Shown here piece by piece: positions 26,343 through 35,436 of a stretch of DNA of 64,000 nt (its first letter is position 1; each line of letters begins with the position of its first letter). Below the pieces are notes generated by a model. It was not told where the DNA came from. It did not search any database and saw only the letters and a program-made list of their open reading frames with translations. This stretch comes from Salaquimonas sp041736675. Its GTDB lineage: Bacteria; Pseudomonadota; Alphaproteobacteria; Rhizobiales; Rhizobiaceae. A program made the translations under genes and the position numbers. Location: the NCBI GenBank assembly GCA_041736675.1, contig JBGSTD010000061.1:8176-72175 (forward strand), written 5' to 3'.

Positions 26343-26361
26343 ATGAGACCGTACATCTCAT
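26343..26361. promoter_or_regulatory. Inverted repeat ATGAGA-N7-TCTCAT in a divergent promoter region
   Basis: A perfect 6-7-6 inverted repeat lies in the AT-rich 200-base gap between the divergent ridA-type gene and the molybdoenzyme operon. The layout fits a dimeric regulator controlling one or both genes. No regulator gene is adjacent, so the binding protein is unknown. Confidence 0.45.
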
Positions 26362-26505
26362 AAAATGCTATTTTATCACATGTGGCCCCAACAACCTTTA
26401 CCGTGTGGCGCTGCCAAAATACAATGGCATCAGGCTATCACTACCGTGCAGTTTCTTTCATGACCCTATCTGTAACAAATGCTCAGCAATAGTGGGAAAT
26501 TATTT

Positions 26506-29370
26506 ATGGCAGTGCCGGCAATTGAGTTGGAAAAATCGCCCTATGTCTCCGATGAAATCCGCAAGACCACCTGTTACATGTGCGCATGCCGCTGCGGTAT
26601 CAATGTCCATCTGCGCAAGGGTGCTGATGGCAAGCCAAAAATCCGCTACATAGAAGGCAACCGCGATCACCCGATCAACAAGGGTGTTTTATGCGCCAAG
26701 GGTTCTGCCGGTATCATGCAGCATTATTCACCAGCGCGGCTGAAAAAGCCGCTCAAGCGTGTTGGCGAACGCGGAGAAGGCAAGTTTGAAGAGATAGAAT
26801 GGGATGAAGCCCTGTCAATTGCTGCCAAATGGCTGGGCGATATACGCAAGAGTGACCCAAAGAAATTGGCATTTTTCACCGGGCGCGACCAGAGCCAGTC
26901 CCTGACCGGATGGTGGGCGCAACAGTATGGAACGCCAAACTTTGCTGCCCATGGCGGATTCTGCTCGGTCAATATGGCTGCGGGCGGGATATACACCTTC
27001 GGCGGTGCCTTCTGGGAATTTGGCGCCCCTGATTGGGCCAAAACAGAATATTTCATGATTTTCGGTGTCGCTGAAGACCACGATTCAAACCCGATCAAAC
27101 TCGGCCTTTCCAAGCTGAAATCGCGTGGCAAGAAGATTGTCGGCGTAAACCCTGTTCGCACCGGATATAATGCCATTGCGGATGAATGGGTGGCCATCAC
27201 GCCAGGAACCGACGGATTGTTCGTTTTGTCACTCGTCCACGAATTGCTGAAAGCCGGCAAGGTCGATCTCGACTACCTGATCCGTTATACCAATGCGCCA
27301 TGGCTGGTGATCGACGATCCAAAAGCAAAAGATCACGGCCTTTTTGCCCGTGACAAGGATGGCAACGCGCTTGTCATCGACCGCAAGAGCGGCAAGCCCG
27401 TTGCTTATAACAAAAAAGGTGTGAAGCCTCATCTCAAGGGCTCAGTCAAACTCGGTCGGCTCGGCATCGGCACCCGCAAGGCGGTGCCTGCATTTGAGCT
27501 TGTGGCGCGCAAATATCTGGCGGATGAATTTGCCCCGGAGAACGTCACCCAGAAAACCGGAATTCCCGTCAGCCAGATCAAGCGCCTTGCCGCGGAAATA
27601 GCCGAAGCGGCCTTTGAAAGGGAAATCGTCGTCGATCAACCCTGGACAGACATGAAAGGTGAAAAACACGACAAGATGATCGGCCGGCCGGTGGCGTTTC
27701 ATGCCATGCGGGGCATTTCCGCCCATTCAAACGGGTTTCAGACCTGCCGTGCCATTCACCTGTTGCAAATTCTTCTTGGATCAATCGATTGCCCGGGCGG
27801 CTTTCGGTTCAAGCCGCCCTATCCGCGTCCGGTCGCCGGCCAACCCAAACCCCATGGCGGCTGCAAACCGAACGAGCCTTTATCAGGCCCGCATCTGGGC
27901 TTTTTGCGCTCGCCTGCCGATCTGTTGATCAACCCTGACGGCTCGCCCCAGCGCATCGACAAGGCATTTTCATGGGATGCTCCCATGTCTTCACACGGTT
28001 TGATGCACATGGTTATTTCCAATGCGCACGCCCGCGATCCCTACGGCATTGAAGTATTGTTCATGTACATGGCCAATATGTCATGGAATTCGTCAATGAA
28101 CACCGACGGTGTCATGAAAATGCTGACCGACAAGGACGAAAACGGCGAATATGTAATACCGAAGATCATCTACTCAGATTCGTATTCATCCGAAATGGTA
28201 GCCTTTGCAGACCTTATCCTGCCTGACACGACCTATCTTGAACGCCACGATGCTATTTCCATGCTCGACCGCCCGATCAGCGAACCCGAAGCCATGTGTG
28301 ATGCAATCCGCTGGCCGGTCATTGAACCGGACCGCGATGTCAGAGGGTTCCAGACAACGCTGATCAACCTTGGGTCTATGCTGAAATTGCCGGGCATGAC
28401 CAATGAGGATGGGAGCGCAAAATACAGGGATTACGCCGATTATATTACCAATCATCAGCGCAAGCCTGGTGTCGGACCGCTGGCTGGCTGGCGCGGCGCA
28501 GACGGCACAAAGACAGGACGCGGCGAACCCAATCCCGACCAGTTGCAGCGCTACATTGAAAATGGTGGCTTTTCCGAAACCCATGTACCAAAAGAGGCGC
28601 ATTATTTCAAACATGCCAACATGGCCTGGCAAAACTGGGCTGTTGAGATGGGTCTTCAGGATACGCCGGTCGAAAATGTTTTCCAACTCTATCTTGAGCC
28701 GCTCCGCCAGTTTCAGCTTTGCGCTGAAGGAAAGGCAGAGCCGGTTCCGCCTGAAAGCCACCGCCAACGCATCCTGCATTGTTTTGATCCCTTGCCCACC
28801 TGGTATGAACCCTTTGAGGGAACTGCCATTGATACCGCCGATTTTCCCTACCACGCACTGACCCAGCGACCGGCGGCAATGTACCATTCCTGGGGCTCGC
28901 AAAATGCCTGGCTGCGCCAGATCCATGGCTCAAACCCGATGTATATTCCCACGCAGATCTGCGATGAGATCGGCCTTGCCGATGGCGACTGGGCATGGGT
29001 TATTTCCCATCACGGCCGCATAAAGGTTCCTGTCGCCCGCATGGGGGCAGTGAACCCAAAAACCATGTGGACCTGGAATGCCATCGGCAAACGCAAGGGA
29101 GCCTGGTCGCTGACGCCAGGCGCGCCCGAGGCAACACGAGGCTTCTTGCTGAACCACATCATCAACGAATTATTGCCGCCCAAGGGTGACGGCTTGCGCT
29201 GGTCCAACTCGGACCCGATAACCGGACAGGCGGCATGGTTTGACTTGCGCGTTCGGATAGAGAAAGCCGATACCGAAGACGGCCACAGTTTGCCTAAATT
29301 TGGCCAGCAGACAAGCCCGGTCGCGGCTCCCCATACAATACTTTCCTATGGAAAGGATTGGACAAAATGA
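26506..29370 (+). CDS. soeA: Molybdopterin oxidoreductase catalytic subunit, SoeA-like (probable sulfite dehydrogenase)
   Basis: 954 residues from the ATG at 26506; an in-frame ATG at 26479 adds nine. It belongs to the DMSO-reductase superfamily. The N-terminal [4Fe-4S] motif CYMCACRCG is followed by GVLCAKG, and a Cys in GGFCSVN (about residue 153) aligns with the Mo/W ligand position, which is Ser in DmsA. There is no Tat signal, so the enzyme should face the cytoplasm. With the following B and C genes this fits SoeABC, which oxidises sulfite and passes electrons to quinone. Formate dehydrogenase, polysulfide or thiosulfate reductase relatives are the alternatives. Its stop overlaps the next start (ATGA). 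Confidence 0.72.
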   Translation: MAVPAIELEKSPYVSDEIRKTTCYMCACRCGINVHLRKGADGKPKIRYIEGNRDHPINKGVLCAKGSAGIMQHYSPARLKKPLKRVGERGEGKFEEIEWDEALSIAAKWLGDIRKSDPKKLAFFTGRDQSQSLTGWWAQQYGTPNFAAHGGFCSVNMAAGGIYTFGGAFWEFGAPDWAKTEYFMIFGVAEDHDSNPIKLGLSKLKSRGKKIVGVNPVRTGYNAIADEWVAITPGTDGLFVLSLVHELLKAGKVDLDYLIRYTNAPWLVIDDPKAKDHGLFARDKDGNALVIDRKSGKPVAYNKKGVKPHLKGSVKLGRLGIGTRKAVPAFELVARKYLADEFAPENVTQKTGIPVSQIKRLAAEIAEAAFEREIVVDQPWTDMKGEKHDKMIGRPVAFHAMRGISAHSNGFQTCRAIHLLQILLGSIDCPGGFRFKPPYPRPVAGQPKPHGGCKPNEPLSGPHLGFLRSPADLLINPDGSPQRIDKAFSWDAPMSSHGLMHMVISNAHARDPYGIEVLFMYMANMSWNSSMNTDGVMKMLTDKDENGEYVIPKIIYSDSYSSEMVAFADLILPDTTYLERHDAISMLDRPISEPEAMCDAIRWPVIEPDRDVRGFQTTLINLGSMLKLPGMTNEDGSAKYRDYADYITNHQRKPGVGPLAGWRGADGTKTGRGEPNPDQLQRYIENGGFSETHVPKEAHYFKHANMAWQNWAVEMGLQDTPVENVFQLYLEPLRQFQLCAEGKAEPVPPESHRQRILHCFDPLPTWYEPFEGTAIDTADFPYHALTQRPAAMYHSWGSQNAWLRQIHGSNPMYIPTQICDEIGLADGDWAWVISHHGRIKVPVARMGAVNPKTMWTWNAIGKRKGAWSLTPGAPEATRGFLLNHIINELLPPKGDGLRWSNSDPITGQAAWFDLRVRIEKADTEDGHSLPKFGQQTSPVAAPHTILSYGKDWTK

Positions 29371-30110
29371 CCCTGCTACCTGAGAAAACCAATAAAAAAC
29401 TGGGCCTTGTAATAGATCTTGACGTCTGCGTCGGTTGTCACGCCTGCGTCGTCAATTGCAAGGAATGGAATACCGGCGGTTATGGCGCGCCCTTGAGTGA
29501 CATAGATGTGTATGGCGATAATCCATCGGGTGCATGGCTCAATCGTATTCATACTTTTGAAATCACACCCGAAAATGCGCCTGCGCAGATTGTACATTTT
29601 CCCAAATCCTGCCTGCATTGTGATGATGCCCCCTGCGTTACAGTCTGCCCGACGGGCGCAAGCTATAAGCGCGGCGAAGACGGCATTGTGCTCGTTGAAG
29701 AAGACAAATGCATCGGCTGCGGATTGTGCGCCTGGGCCTGCCCCTATGGTGCACGCGAAATGGATCCGGTTGAAAATGTCATGAAGAAATGCACATTGTG
29801 CGTTGACCGGATTTACAATGAAAACATTCCTGAAATCGACCGTCAGCCGGCCTGCGTTCGCACCTGTCCTGCCAATGCCCGCCATTTCGGTGATTTTTCC
29901 GACCCAGCTTCAGCCGTATCAATCATGACGCTTGAGCGGGGCGGCTATGATCTGATGCCTGAAATGGCAACCAAACCAGTCAACAAATATCTGCCACCGC
30001 GCGCTAAATCCAACCCGGCGACAAAATCCGAACTTGCCCCGGCCTTTGCGCCCAAGGCTGGTGAAGGCCTGCTAGGCTGGATTGACCGCGCTCTAGAAAA
30101 ACTGGGTTAA
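29367..30110 (+). CDS. soeB: Four-cluster iron-sulfur subunit, SoeB-like
   Basis: 247 residues. It is an electron-transfer subunit with four [4Fe-4S] binding sets: CVGCHACVVNCKEWN, CLHCDDAPCVTVCP, CIGCGLCAWACPYG and CTLCVDR with ACVRTCPANA. This is the DmsB/PsrB/SoeB pattern. The ATG at 29367 lies in the stop codon of the catalytic subunit gene, indicating translational coupling. It passes electrons between the molybdenum subunit and the membrane quinone site. A conserved C-terminal tail follows the last cluster. Confidence 0.85.
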   Translation: MTLLPEKTNKKLGLVIDLDVCVGCHACVVNCKEWNTGGYGAPLSDIDVYGDNPSGAWLNRIHTFEITPENAPAQIVHFPKSCLHCDDAPCVTVCPTGASYKRGEDGIVLVEEDKCIGCGLCAWACPYGAREMDPVENVMKKCTLCVDRIYNENIPEIDRQPACVRTCPANARHFGDFSDPASAVSIMTLERGGYDLMPEMATKPVNKYLPPRAKSNPATKSELAPAFAPKAGEGLLGWIDRALEKLG

Positions 30111-30114
30111 TTCC

Positions 30115-31032
30115 ATGCATCCGGCCGTTTCCGTCATTTTCTTTACCGTAACATCTGGGGCAGGCTTTGGCCTGATCTTTCTCATTTCTCTTGGATGGCC
30201 TCTGCACCTAGGTGCATTGCCGGTCTTTTTGTCTTGTTTGCTGGCTGGCGGACTGGCGGTCGCCGGACTGATCTCCTCCACCTTTCATCTCGGCCATCCC
30301 GAACGCGCCTGGCGGGCCTTTTCGCAGTGGCGCTCCTCATGGCTGTCGCGCGAAGGCGTTCTCGCCGTCATCACCCTCACCCTTTTCGGGCTCTACACGC
30401 TCATTTGGGTGCTGGGCGGTCAGCGTATCCCGCTTTTGGGTACTCTGATCGCCATTCTGGCCGCGTTGACGGTCTATGCGACGGCCATGATTTATGCCCA
30501 GTTGAAAACCGTTCCCAACTGGAACAGCCACCTGACACCGCTTTGTTATCTGGCATTTTCCCTGTCTTCAGGCTTTTTTTTGGCGACTGCTATCGGCTTC
30601 AATACCCCGGTTCTCGGTTTTCCGACGCCAATTGTCTCGGCGTTGATACTTGTCGCTGCGTGGATTGCAAAAATCATCTGGTGGAACCGCGCCGCATCCA
30701 TAGGCTTTTCCCAAACCGGCTCGAATACCGGCACGGCAACCGGCCTTGGGGCCTTGGGCAAAGTCAGGCTGTTTGAAAAGCCTCATTCGGGTGAAAACTA
30801 TCTGACACGCGAAATGGTTCACCAGATCGGCCGCAAGCACGCCGCCAGGTTGAGGTTGATTGCCCTTGTTCTAGGTCTCGCTATTCCCCTCGTACTTTGT
30901 TTTCTGGCTTTGGCAACGAACATGACTTGGCTTTTTTCGGGACTTGCGTTTGTTTCAATGATTGCTGGACTGTTTGCCGAGCGTTGGCTATTTTTCGCCG
31001 AGGCCAAACATGCCGTTTCGCTGTATTATTGA
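30115..31032 (+). CDS. soeC: DmsC-type membrane anchor subunit, SoeC-like
   Basis: 305 residues, with about eight transmembrane helices and little else. It belongs to the DmsC/YnfH anchor family ('STFHLGHPERAWRAFSQWRSSW' is a recognisable region, quoted in part as LGHPERAWRAFSQWRSSW). It should dock the A and B subunits on the inner membrane and hold the quinone site. It starts four bases after the B-subunit stop. DmsC-type anchors, not NrfD-type, are found in SoeABC sulfite dehydrogenases, which supports that assignment over formate dehydrogenase. Confidence 0.8.
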   Translation: MHPAVSVIFFTVTSGAGFGLIFLISLGWPLHLGALPVFLSCLLAGGLAVAGLISSTFHLGHPERAWRAFSQWRSSWLSREGVLAVITLTLFGLYTLIWVLGGQRIPLLGTLIAILAALTVYATAMIYAQLKTVPNWNSHLTPLCYLAFSLSSGFFLATAIGFNTPVLGFPTPIVSALILVAAWIAKIIWWNRAASIGFSQTGSNTGTATGLGALGKVRLFEKPHSGENYLTREMVHQIGRKHAARLRLIALVLGLAIPLVLCFLALATNMTWLFSGLAFVSMIAGLFAERWLFFAEAKHAVSLYY

Positions 31033-31044
31033 CCGGATATATCC

Positions 31045-31875
31045 ATGCAGTTTCACAAGATTACCGACTGGGACGATGCCTACACAAATGCAGCCCATAT
31101 TCCTAATGCTGATCAGATTGCCAAGGCTTGGCCGAAAAAGGCCGATGCTTTCCGAAAGAAACTATTGAAAGAAGAGCGCGCATCACTGGATTTGTCTTAT
31201 GGCGAGGGCGAGCGCAACCTTGTCGATATTTTTTATCCGGACAGTGATCCCAAAGGCCTGTTCGTCTTTGTTCACGGCGGATACTGGATGCGGTTTGACA
31301 AGTCCCAGTGGTCACATTTGGCTGAAGGCGCGCTTTCAAGAGGCTGGATTGTTGCCATGCCTTCCTATTCGCTTTGTCCTTCGGTCAAAGTGTCGGACAT
31401 CACCCGCGAAGTGGCTAAGGCGATTGAGTTTGTCGCGGGAAACATCAAGGGACCGATCCGGCTTGCTGGGCATTCTGCAGGTGGCCATCTGGTTGCAAGA
31501 ATGATCTGCAACAACGCGCCACTGACAAAACGGGTCCAGTCCCGCATCGAACACGTCATGGCAATCTCGCCTGTATCAGACCTTCGCCCGCTATGCTGTC
31601 TCAAGCTTAACGAGACCCTGAAGATGAGTGACAAGGAAGCGGCAAGCGAAAGCCCGGCCCTTTTGACGCCATTGCCCAATGCGCGTGTCACTTGCTGGGT
31701 TGGGGCGGCTGAGCGCAGCGAATTTATCCGGCAAAACCTGTTGTTGGCGGCAGCCTGGCACGGTCTTGGCGCACGGATTTCCCATGTCGAGCAATCAGAC
31801 AGGCACCATTTCAACATCATTGATGATCTGGCTGACACGGACAGTCGAATGGTGCATACCCTGCTCGACACCTGA
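31045..31875 (+). CDS. Alpha/beta hydrolase, kynurenine formamidase-like
   Basis: 276 residues. The alpha/beta-hydrolase fold is clear: the oxyanion-hole motif HGGYW (family HGGxW), the nucleophile elbow GHSAGGH, and a C-terminal acid and histidine region (SDRHHFNIIDDL). HGGxW with GxSxGG matches the kynurenine formamidase/esterase group, which hydrolyses N-formylkynurenine or related amides and esters. It begins 12 bases after the anchor gene, so it is probably part of the same operon. No other tryptophan-degradation gene is nearby, so the substrate is open. Confidence 0.78.
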   Translation: MQFHKITDWDDAYTNAAHIPNADQIAKAWPKKADAFRKKLLKEERASLDLSYGEGERNLVDIFYPDSDPKGLFVFVHGGYWMRFDKSQWSHLAEGALSRGWIVAMPSYSLCPSVKVSDITREVAKAIEFVAGNIKGPIRLAGHSAGGHLVARMICNNAPLTKRVQSRIEHVMAISPVSDLRPLCCLKLNETLKMSDKEAASESPALLTPLPNARVTCWVGAAERSEFIRQNLLLAAAWHGLGARISHVEQSDRHHFNIIDDLADTDSRMVHTLLDT

Positions 31876-31912
31876 TTCCCAGATATCTCCAACTGTTACA
31901 ACGGATAAGACA

Positions 31913-32254
31913 ATGATCACACGCAGCCAAACCAATGCCCGCATGAGCCAGATGGTTAAACACAACGGCATTGCCTATCTCGCAGGCCAGGTCGGAACCG
32001 AGGGCGATACCATCGCGAACCAGGTGCGCCAGTGCCTTGAAAAAGTAGACGCACTTCTGGCAGAGGCCGGCTCCTCGAAAGAAAAGATGCTTTCAGCGGT
32101 AGTATGGCTTGCCGACATGAAGGATTTTGCCGAAATGAATGCGGTTTGGGAAGCATGGGTCCCCGCCGGTCACGCTCCGGCAAGGGCAACCGGTGAAGTG
32201 AAACTGGCGACACCCGGCTACATGGTCGAGTTCATCATCACCGCTGCCTGCTGA
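31913..32254 (+). CDS. RidA/YER057c-family protein
   Basis: 113 residues from the ATG at 31913. RidA-superfamily features are YLAGQVG near the N-terminus, 'MLSAVVWLADMKDFAEMN' in the middle and the conserved PARATGEVKLA segment with the active-site arginine. The likely role is hydrolysis of enamine/imine or related intermediates. It follows the hydrolase gene by 37 bases and ends at a strong terminator, so it closes the operon. It is only distantly similar to the RidA-type protein encoded at 25838. Confidence 0.88.
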   Translation: MITRSQTNARMSQMVKHNGIAYLAGQVGTEGDTIANQVRQCLEKVDALLAEAGSSKEKMLSAVVWLADMKDFAEMNAVWEAWVPAGHAPARATGEVKLATPGYMVEFIITAAC

Positions 32255-32257
32255 CAG

Positions 32258-32296
32258 AAAAGGCGGATCACAACATTTGGTGCAATCCGCCTTTTA
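32258..32296 (+). terminator. Terminator of the soeABC-hydrolase-ridA operon
   Basis: AAAGGCGGAT (32259-32268) and ATCCGCCTTT (32285-32294) form a perfect ten-base stem with a 16-base loop, ending in CCTTTTAG. It begins a few bases after the RidA-type stop codon and lies between convergent genes, so it may work in both directions. Confidence 0.85.
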
Positions 32297-32333
32297 GTCA
32301 AACTGTTCGCGCAAAGCCGTTTTCGGTCATATA

Positions 32334-33095
32334 TCACGGCAGACGGATGGCGCCATCCAGACGGATTGTTTCGCCGTTCATGTAGGGACTTTCAACAATC
32401 ATGCGCGCCAGCGAGCCATATTCCGACGGCTTGCCCAGGCGTTTGGGAAAGGTGACTTGCGCTGAAAGAGAATCAACCACTTCCTGGCCAAGACCCTCAA
32501 ACAGCGGGGTCAAAAACAATCCAGGCGCGATGGCGCAAATGCGGATGCCATAATAGGCAAGATCGCGCGCCACGGGCAAAGTCATCCCGACTATTGCGCC
32601 CTTGGTAGCAGAATACGCAACCTGGCCTTTTTGCCCGTCAAAGGCGGCTACTGAGGCAGTATTGACGATAACGCCACGCTCTCCGTCTTCATTCGGCTGG
32701 TTCTTGGCCATTTGTTCTGCACAAAGGCGAAACACGTTGAAGGTTCCTGTCAAATTGATATCGACAACCTTTTTGAACAGGCCGAGCGTGTGAGGCCCTT
32801 CCTTGCCGAGTGTCTTTGAGGCAACGCCAATACCCGCGCAATTGATGTTGGCGGTGATCCGTCCGAATTTCTTCATCGTTGCCTCTATGCCTGCAACGAC
32901 GCTCGCCTCATCGGTGACATCAACCTTTTGAAACAATACATTCTCGCCAAGTTCATTGGCGACGATCTCGCCGCGCTCGCCGTTCATGTCGAAGATTGCG
33001 ACCTTTGCACCTGCGGCAACAAAATTGCGAACGGTAGCTTCGCCAAGGCCGGATGCCCCGCCGGTAACAACGGCGACTGTTTCATTGAGTTTCAT
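32334..33095 (-). CDS. Short-chain dehydrogenase, 3-hydroxyacyl-CoA dehydrogenase type 2-like
   Basis: 253 residues from the ATG at 33095, preceded by GGAGC. It is a classical SDR: the cofactor motif TGGASGLG (about 11-18), NCAG (about 92-95), and catalytic YSATK. The sequence 'NTASVAAFDGQKGQVAYSA' and the C-terminus 'MNGETIRLDGAIRLP' resemble 17-beta-HSD10-type 3-hydroxyacyl-CoA dehydrogenases, which act in branched-chain or fatty acid oxidation. The substrate is not certain from sequence. The gene is convergent with the soe operon. Confidence 0.85.
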   Translation of the reverse strand: MKLNETVAVVTGGASGLGEATVRNFVAAGAKVAIFDMNGERGEIVANELGENVLFQKVDVTDEASVVAGIEATMKKFGRITANINCAGIGVASKTLGKEGPHTLGLFKKVVDINLTGTFNVFRLCAEQMAKNQPNEDGERGVIVNTASVAAFDGQKGQVAYSATKGAIVGMTLPVARDLAYYGIRICAIAPGLFLTPLFEGLGQEVVDSLSAQVTFPKRLGKPSEYGSLARMIVESPYMNGETIRLDGAIRLP

Positions 33096-33261
33096 GTTAT
33101 GCTCCAAATTTGGGAATGATATGAAAACAGAATAGACCAGCAAGTCTGTTGAATGCCAGACTCATTATCACAAAGCGAGAAACAATCCCGCGACTTTTAT
33201 CCATTGCATACATCGAATTGGAAAGCGGCATTAGGTTGCTTTAAGCATGGCATCTTCAAAA

Positions 33262-33292
33262 TGAAAACGGGCCGCGACAGGATCACGACCCG
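33262..33292 (-). terminator. Terminator of the atp operon
   Basis: On the minus strand AACGGGTCGTG pairs with CGCGGCCCGTT around a short loop and is followed by TTTC, about 25 bases after the atpC stop. The stem has one mismatch. It ends the atpHAGDC transcript. Confidence 0.7.
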
Positions 33293-33315
33293 TTCAAATA
33301 TTAAAGCATCTACAT

Positions 33316-33723
33316 TTAGGCTGGAAGCAGGGCGCCCTGCAGAGTGGTCAGCTGATCCAGATAATCACTTGCCGCTGATTTGGCTTGATCATCTTTGGCA
33401 TCTGCCACGTCTTCTTTTGCATCCTGTATGCGCTTGGCAATTTCGTCCTTGTCCAGATCATTGGCATTGACAGCATACTCGGCCAGAACCGAAAGACCGT
33501 TTGGCGAGACATCGGCAAATCCGCCAAAGACGACATAGCGTGATGCTTCGCCATTTGCCATTTTGACTTCGATCACACCCGGCATGATGGTTGACATGAA
33601 CGGAGCGTGGTTTGCAAATACTTCGAAGTAGCCTTCCGTGCCTGGAATAAGCACGGAAGATGCTTCGCCGGAAACCAGGAGTTTCTCAGGTGATACCAAT
33701 TCAAAAGCAAATGGCTGTGCCAT
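33316..33723 (-). CDS. atpC: F1F0 ATP synthase subunit epsilon
   Basis: 135 residues. The N-terminal beta-sandwich is recognisable (FELVSPEKLLVSGEASSV ... GYFEVFANHAPFMS), followed by the two-helix C-terminal domain. Epsilon is the central-stalk subunit that couples rotation to catalysis and can inhibit hydrolysis. It is the last gene of the five-gene F1 operon, 35 bases after atpD, and ends at a terminator. Confidence 0.96.
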   Translation of the reverse strand: MAQPFAFELVSPEKLLVSGEASSVLIPGTEGYFEVFANHAPFMSTIMPGVIEVKMANGEASRYVVFGGFADVSPNGLSVLAEYAVNANDLDKDEIAKRIQDAKEDVADAKDDQAKSAASDYLDQLTTLQGALLPA

Positions 33724-33758
33724 TCATCTCTTCCTTTCAGCGCGTTTCCAGCAGTCGA

Positions 33759-35327
33759 TCAGGCTGCTTCAGCAGCCATTCTTTGTGCTTTTTCAACGGC
33801 TTCTTCAATAGAGCCAACCAGATAAAAGGCAGCTTCAGGCAAATGGTCATACTTGCCGTCAACCAGATCACGGAAGCCCTTGATTGTATCTTCCAGCGGA
33901 ACCAGCTTGCCCGGAGAACCGGTGAACACTTCAGCCACAAAGAACGGCTGTGACAGGAAGCGCTCAACCTTGCGGGCGCGAGCAACAGCCAGTTTGTCTT
34001 CCTCGGACAATTCGTCCATGCCGAGAATGGCGATAATGTCCTGCAAGGCCTTGTAGCGCTGCAACACTTCCTGCACGTCACGGGCACAACGGTAATGCTC
34101 TTCACCGATAACCAGCGGATCAAGAATACGCGAGGTCGAATCCAGCGGGTCAACCGCAGGATAAATGCCTTTTTCAGCGATCGAGCGGTTAAGAACCGTT
34201 GTCGCGTCAAGGTGGGCGAAAGTTGAAGCCGGAGCCGGGTCGGTCAAGTCATCGGCAGGAACATAAACGGCCTGCACGGAAGTAACCGAACCCTTGTTCG
34301 TGGTGGTGATGCGTTCCTGCATCGCGCCCATGTCCGTACCCAGTGTCGGCTGATAACCCACAGCTGACGGAATACGGCCAAGCAGAGCCGACACTTCGGA
34401 ACCAGCCTGCGTAAAGCGGAAAATATTGTCCACGAAAAACAGAACGTCCTGGCCTTCATCGCGGAAATGCTCGGCAATCGTCAGACCGGTCAGGGCAACA
34501 CGGGCACGTGCACCCGGAGGCTCGTTCATCTGGCCGAACACGAGGGCGCATTTTGATCCAACGGTCGAACCGTTGTTTTCATGCGGGTCCTTGTTCACGC
34601 CGGACTCGATCATTTCGTGATACAAGTCGTTGCCTTCACGGGTACGCTCGCCAACACCGGCAAACACCGAGTAACCACCGTGGGCTTTCGCGATGTTGTT
34701 GATCAGTTCCTGAATGAGAACGGTCTTGCCAACGCCGGCACCGCCGAACAGGCCGATTTTACCACCCTTGGCGTAAGGAGCCAGAAGGTCCACGACCTTG
34801 ATGCCCGTAACGAGAATCTCAGCTTCGGTTGACTGTTCGACAAATTCAGGCGCGGGCTGGTGAATACCTCGTGTAGCCTTTGTCTTGACCGGACCTGCCT
34901 CATCTACCGGCTCGCCGATAACGTTGAGAATGCGGCCAAGGCATTCATCGCCAACTGGAACAGTGATCGGCGAACCGGTGTCCCTGACCTGCTGACCGCG
35001 AACAAGACCTTCGGTCGAGTCCATCGCGATGGTGCGAACTGTGTTTTCACCAAGATGCTGGGCAACTTCGAGAACGAGGCGCTGACCATTATTGCTTGTC
35101 TCAAGCGCGTTGAGGATCGCTGGAAGACCACCAGCGAACTGGACGTCCACAACAGCGCCGATAACCTGGGTGACTTTACCTGAACCGGTAATCACCGAGG
35201 ATTTCTTTTCAACAGGAGCTTTTGCAGTGGCAGCCTTTGCAGGGGCGGCCTTGGCAGCAGGTGCTTTTGCCGCCGGTTTCTTTTCAGCAGCTTTTGCAGG
35301 TACTTTTGGTGTTGCAGCTTTTGCCAT
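33759..35327 (-). CDS. atpD: F1F0 ATP synthase subunit beta with N-terminal Ala/Lys/Pro extension
   Basis: 522 residues. It is the catalytic subunit: P-loop GGAGVGKTV at about 195-203, the catalytic glutamate region GERTREGND, and ALVFGQMNEPPGAR. The first 45 or so residues (MAKAATPKVPAKAAEKK...) form a low-complexity Ala/Lys/Pro-rich extension before the normal start (SSVITGSGKVTQVIGAVVD). Such extensions are known in Brucella and relatives. The ATG at 35327 has GGAGAGAG upstream; the frame extends 11 codons further without support. Confidence 0.97.
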   Translation of the reverse strand: MAKAATPKVPAKAAEKKPAAKAPAAKAAPAKAATAKAPVEKKSSVITGSGKVTQVIGAVVDVQFAGGLPAILNALETSNNGQRLVLEVAQHLGENTVRTIAMDSTEGLVRGQQVRDTGSPITVPVGDECLGRILNVIGEPVDEAGPVKTKATRGIHQPAPEFVEQSTEAEILVTGIKVVDLLAPYAKGGKIGLFGGAGVGKTVLIQELINNIAKAHGGYSVFAGVGERTREGNDLYHEMIESGVNKDPHENNGSTVGSKCALVFGQMNEPPGARARVALTGLTIAEHFRDEGQDVLFFVDNIFRFTQAGSEVSALLGRIPSAVGYQPTLGTDMGAMQERITTTNKGSVTSVQAVYVPADDLTDPAPASTFAHLDATTVLNRSIAEKGIYPAVDPLDSTSRILDPLVIGEEHYRCARDVQEVLQRYKALQDIIAILGMDELSEEDKLAVARARKVERFLSQPFFVAEVFTGSPGKLVPLEDTIKGFRDLVDGKYDHLPEAAFYLVGSIEEAVEKAQRMAAEAA

Positions 35328-35436
35328 TTTGTCTCTCTCCAGACTTGGACGCTTCATCATCAGTTATGACTGGCATTCCAGATTGTTATACGTGTGTTTC
35401 GTTTTCGGCCGATGTTTCCATCAGGAAAACAAAATT

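Noticed and set aside
26506..29370. Formate dehydrogenase assignment for the molybdoenzyme
   Set aside because: The DmsC-type anchor and the absence of an fdh accessory gene fit SoeABC better; kept only as an alternative.
33153..33470. Open frame of 105 codons on the plus strand over atpC
   Set aside because: Antisense to a conserved gene and across its terminator; no family features.
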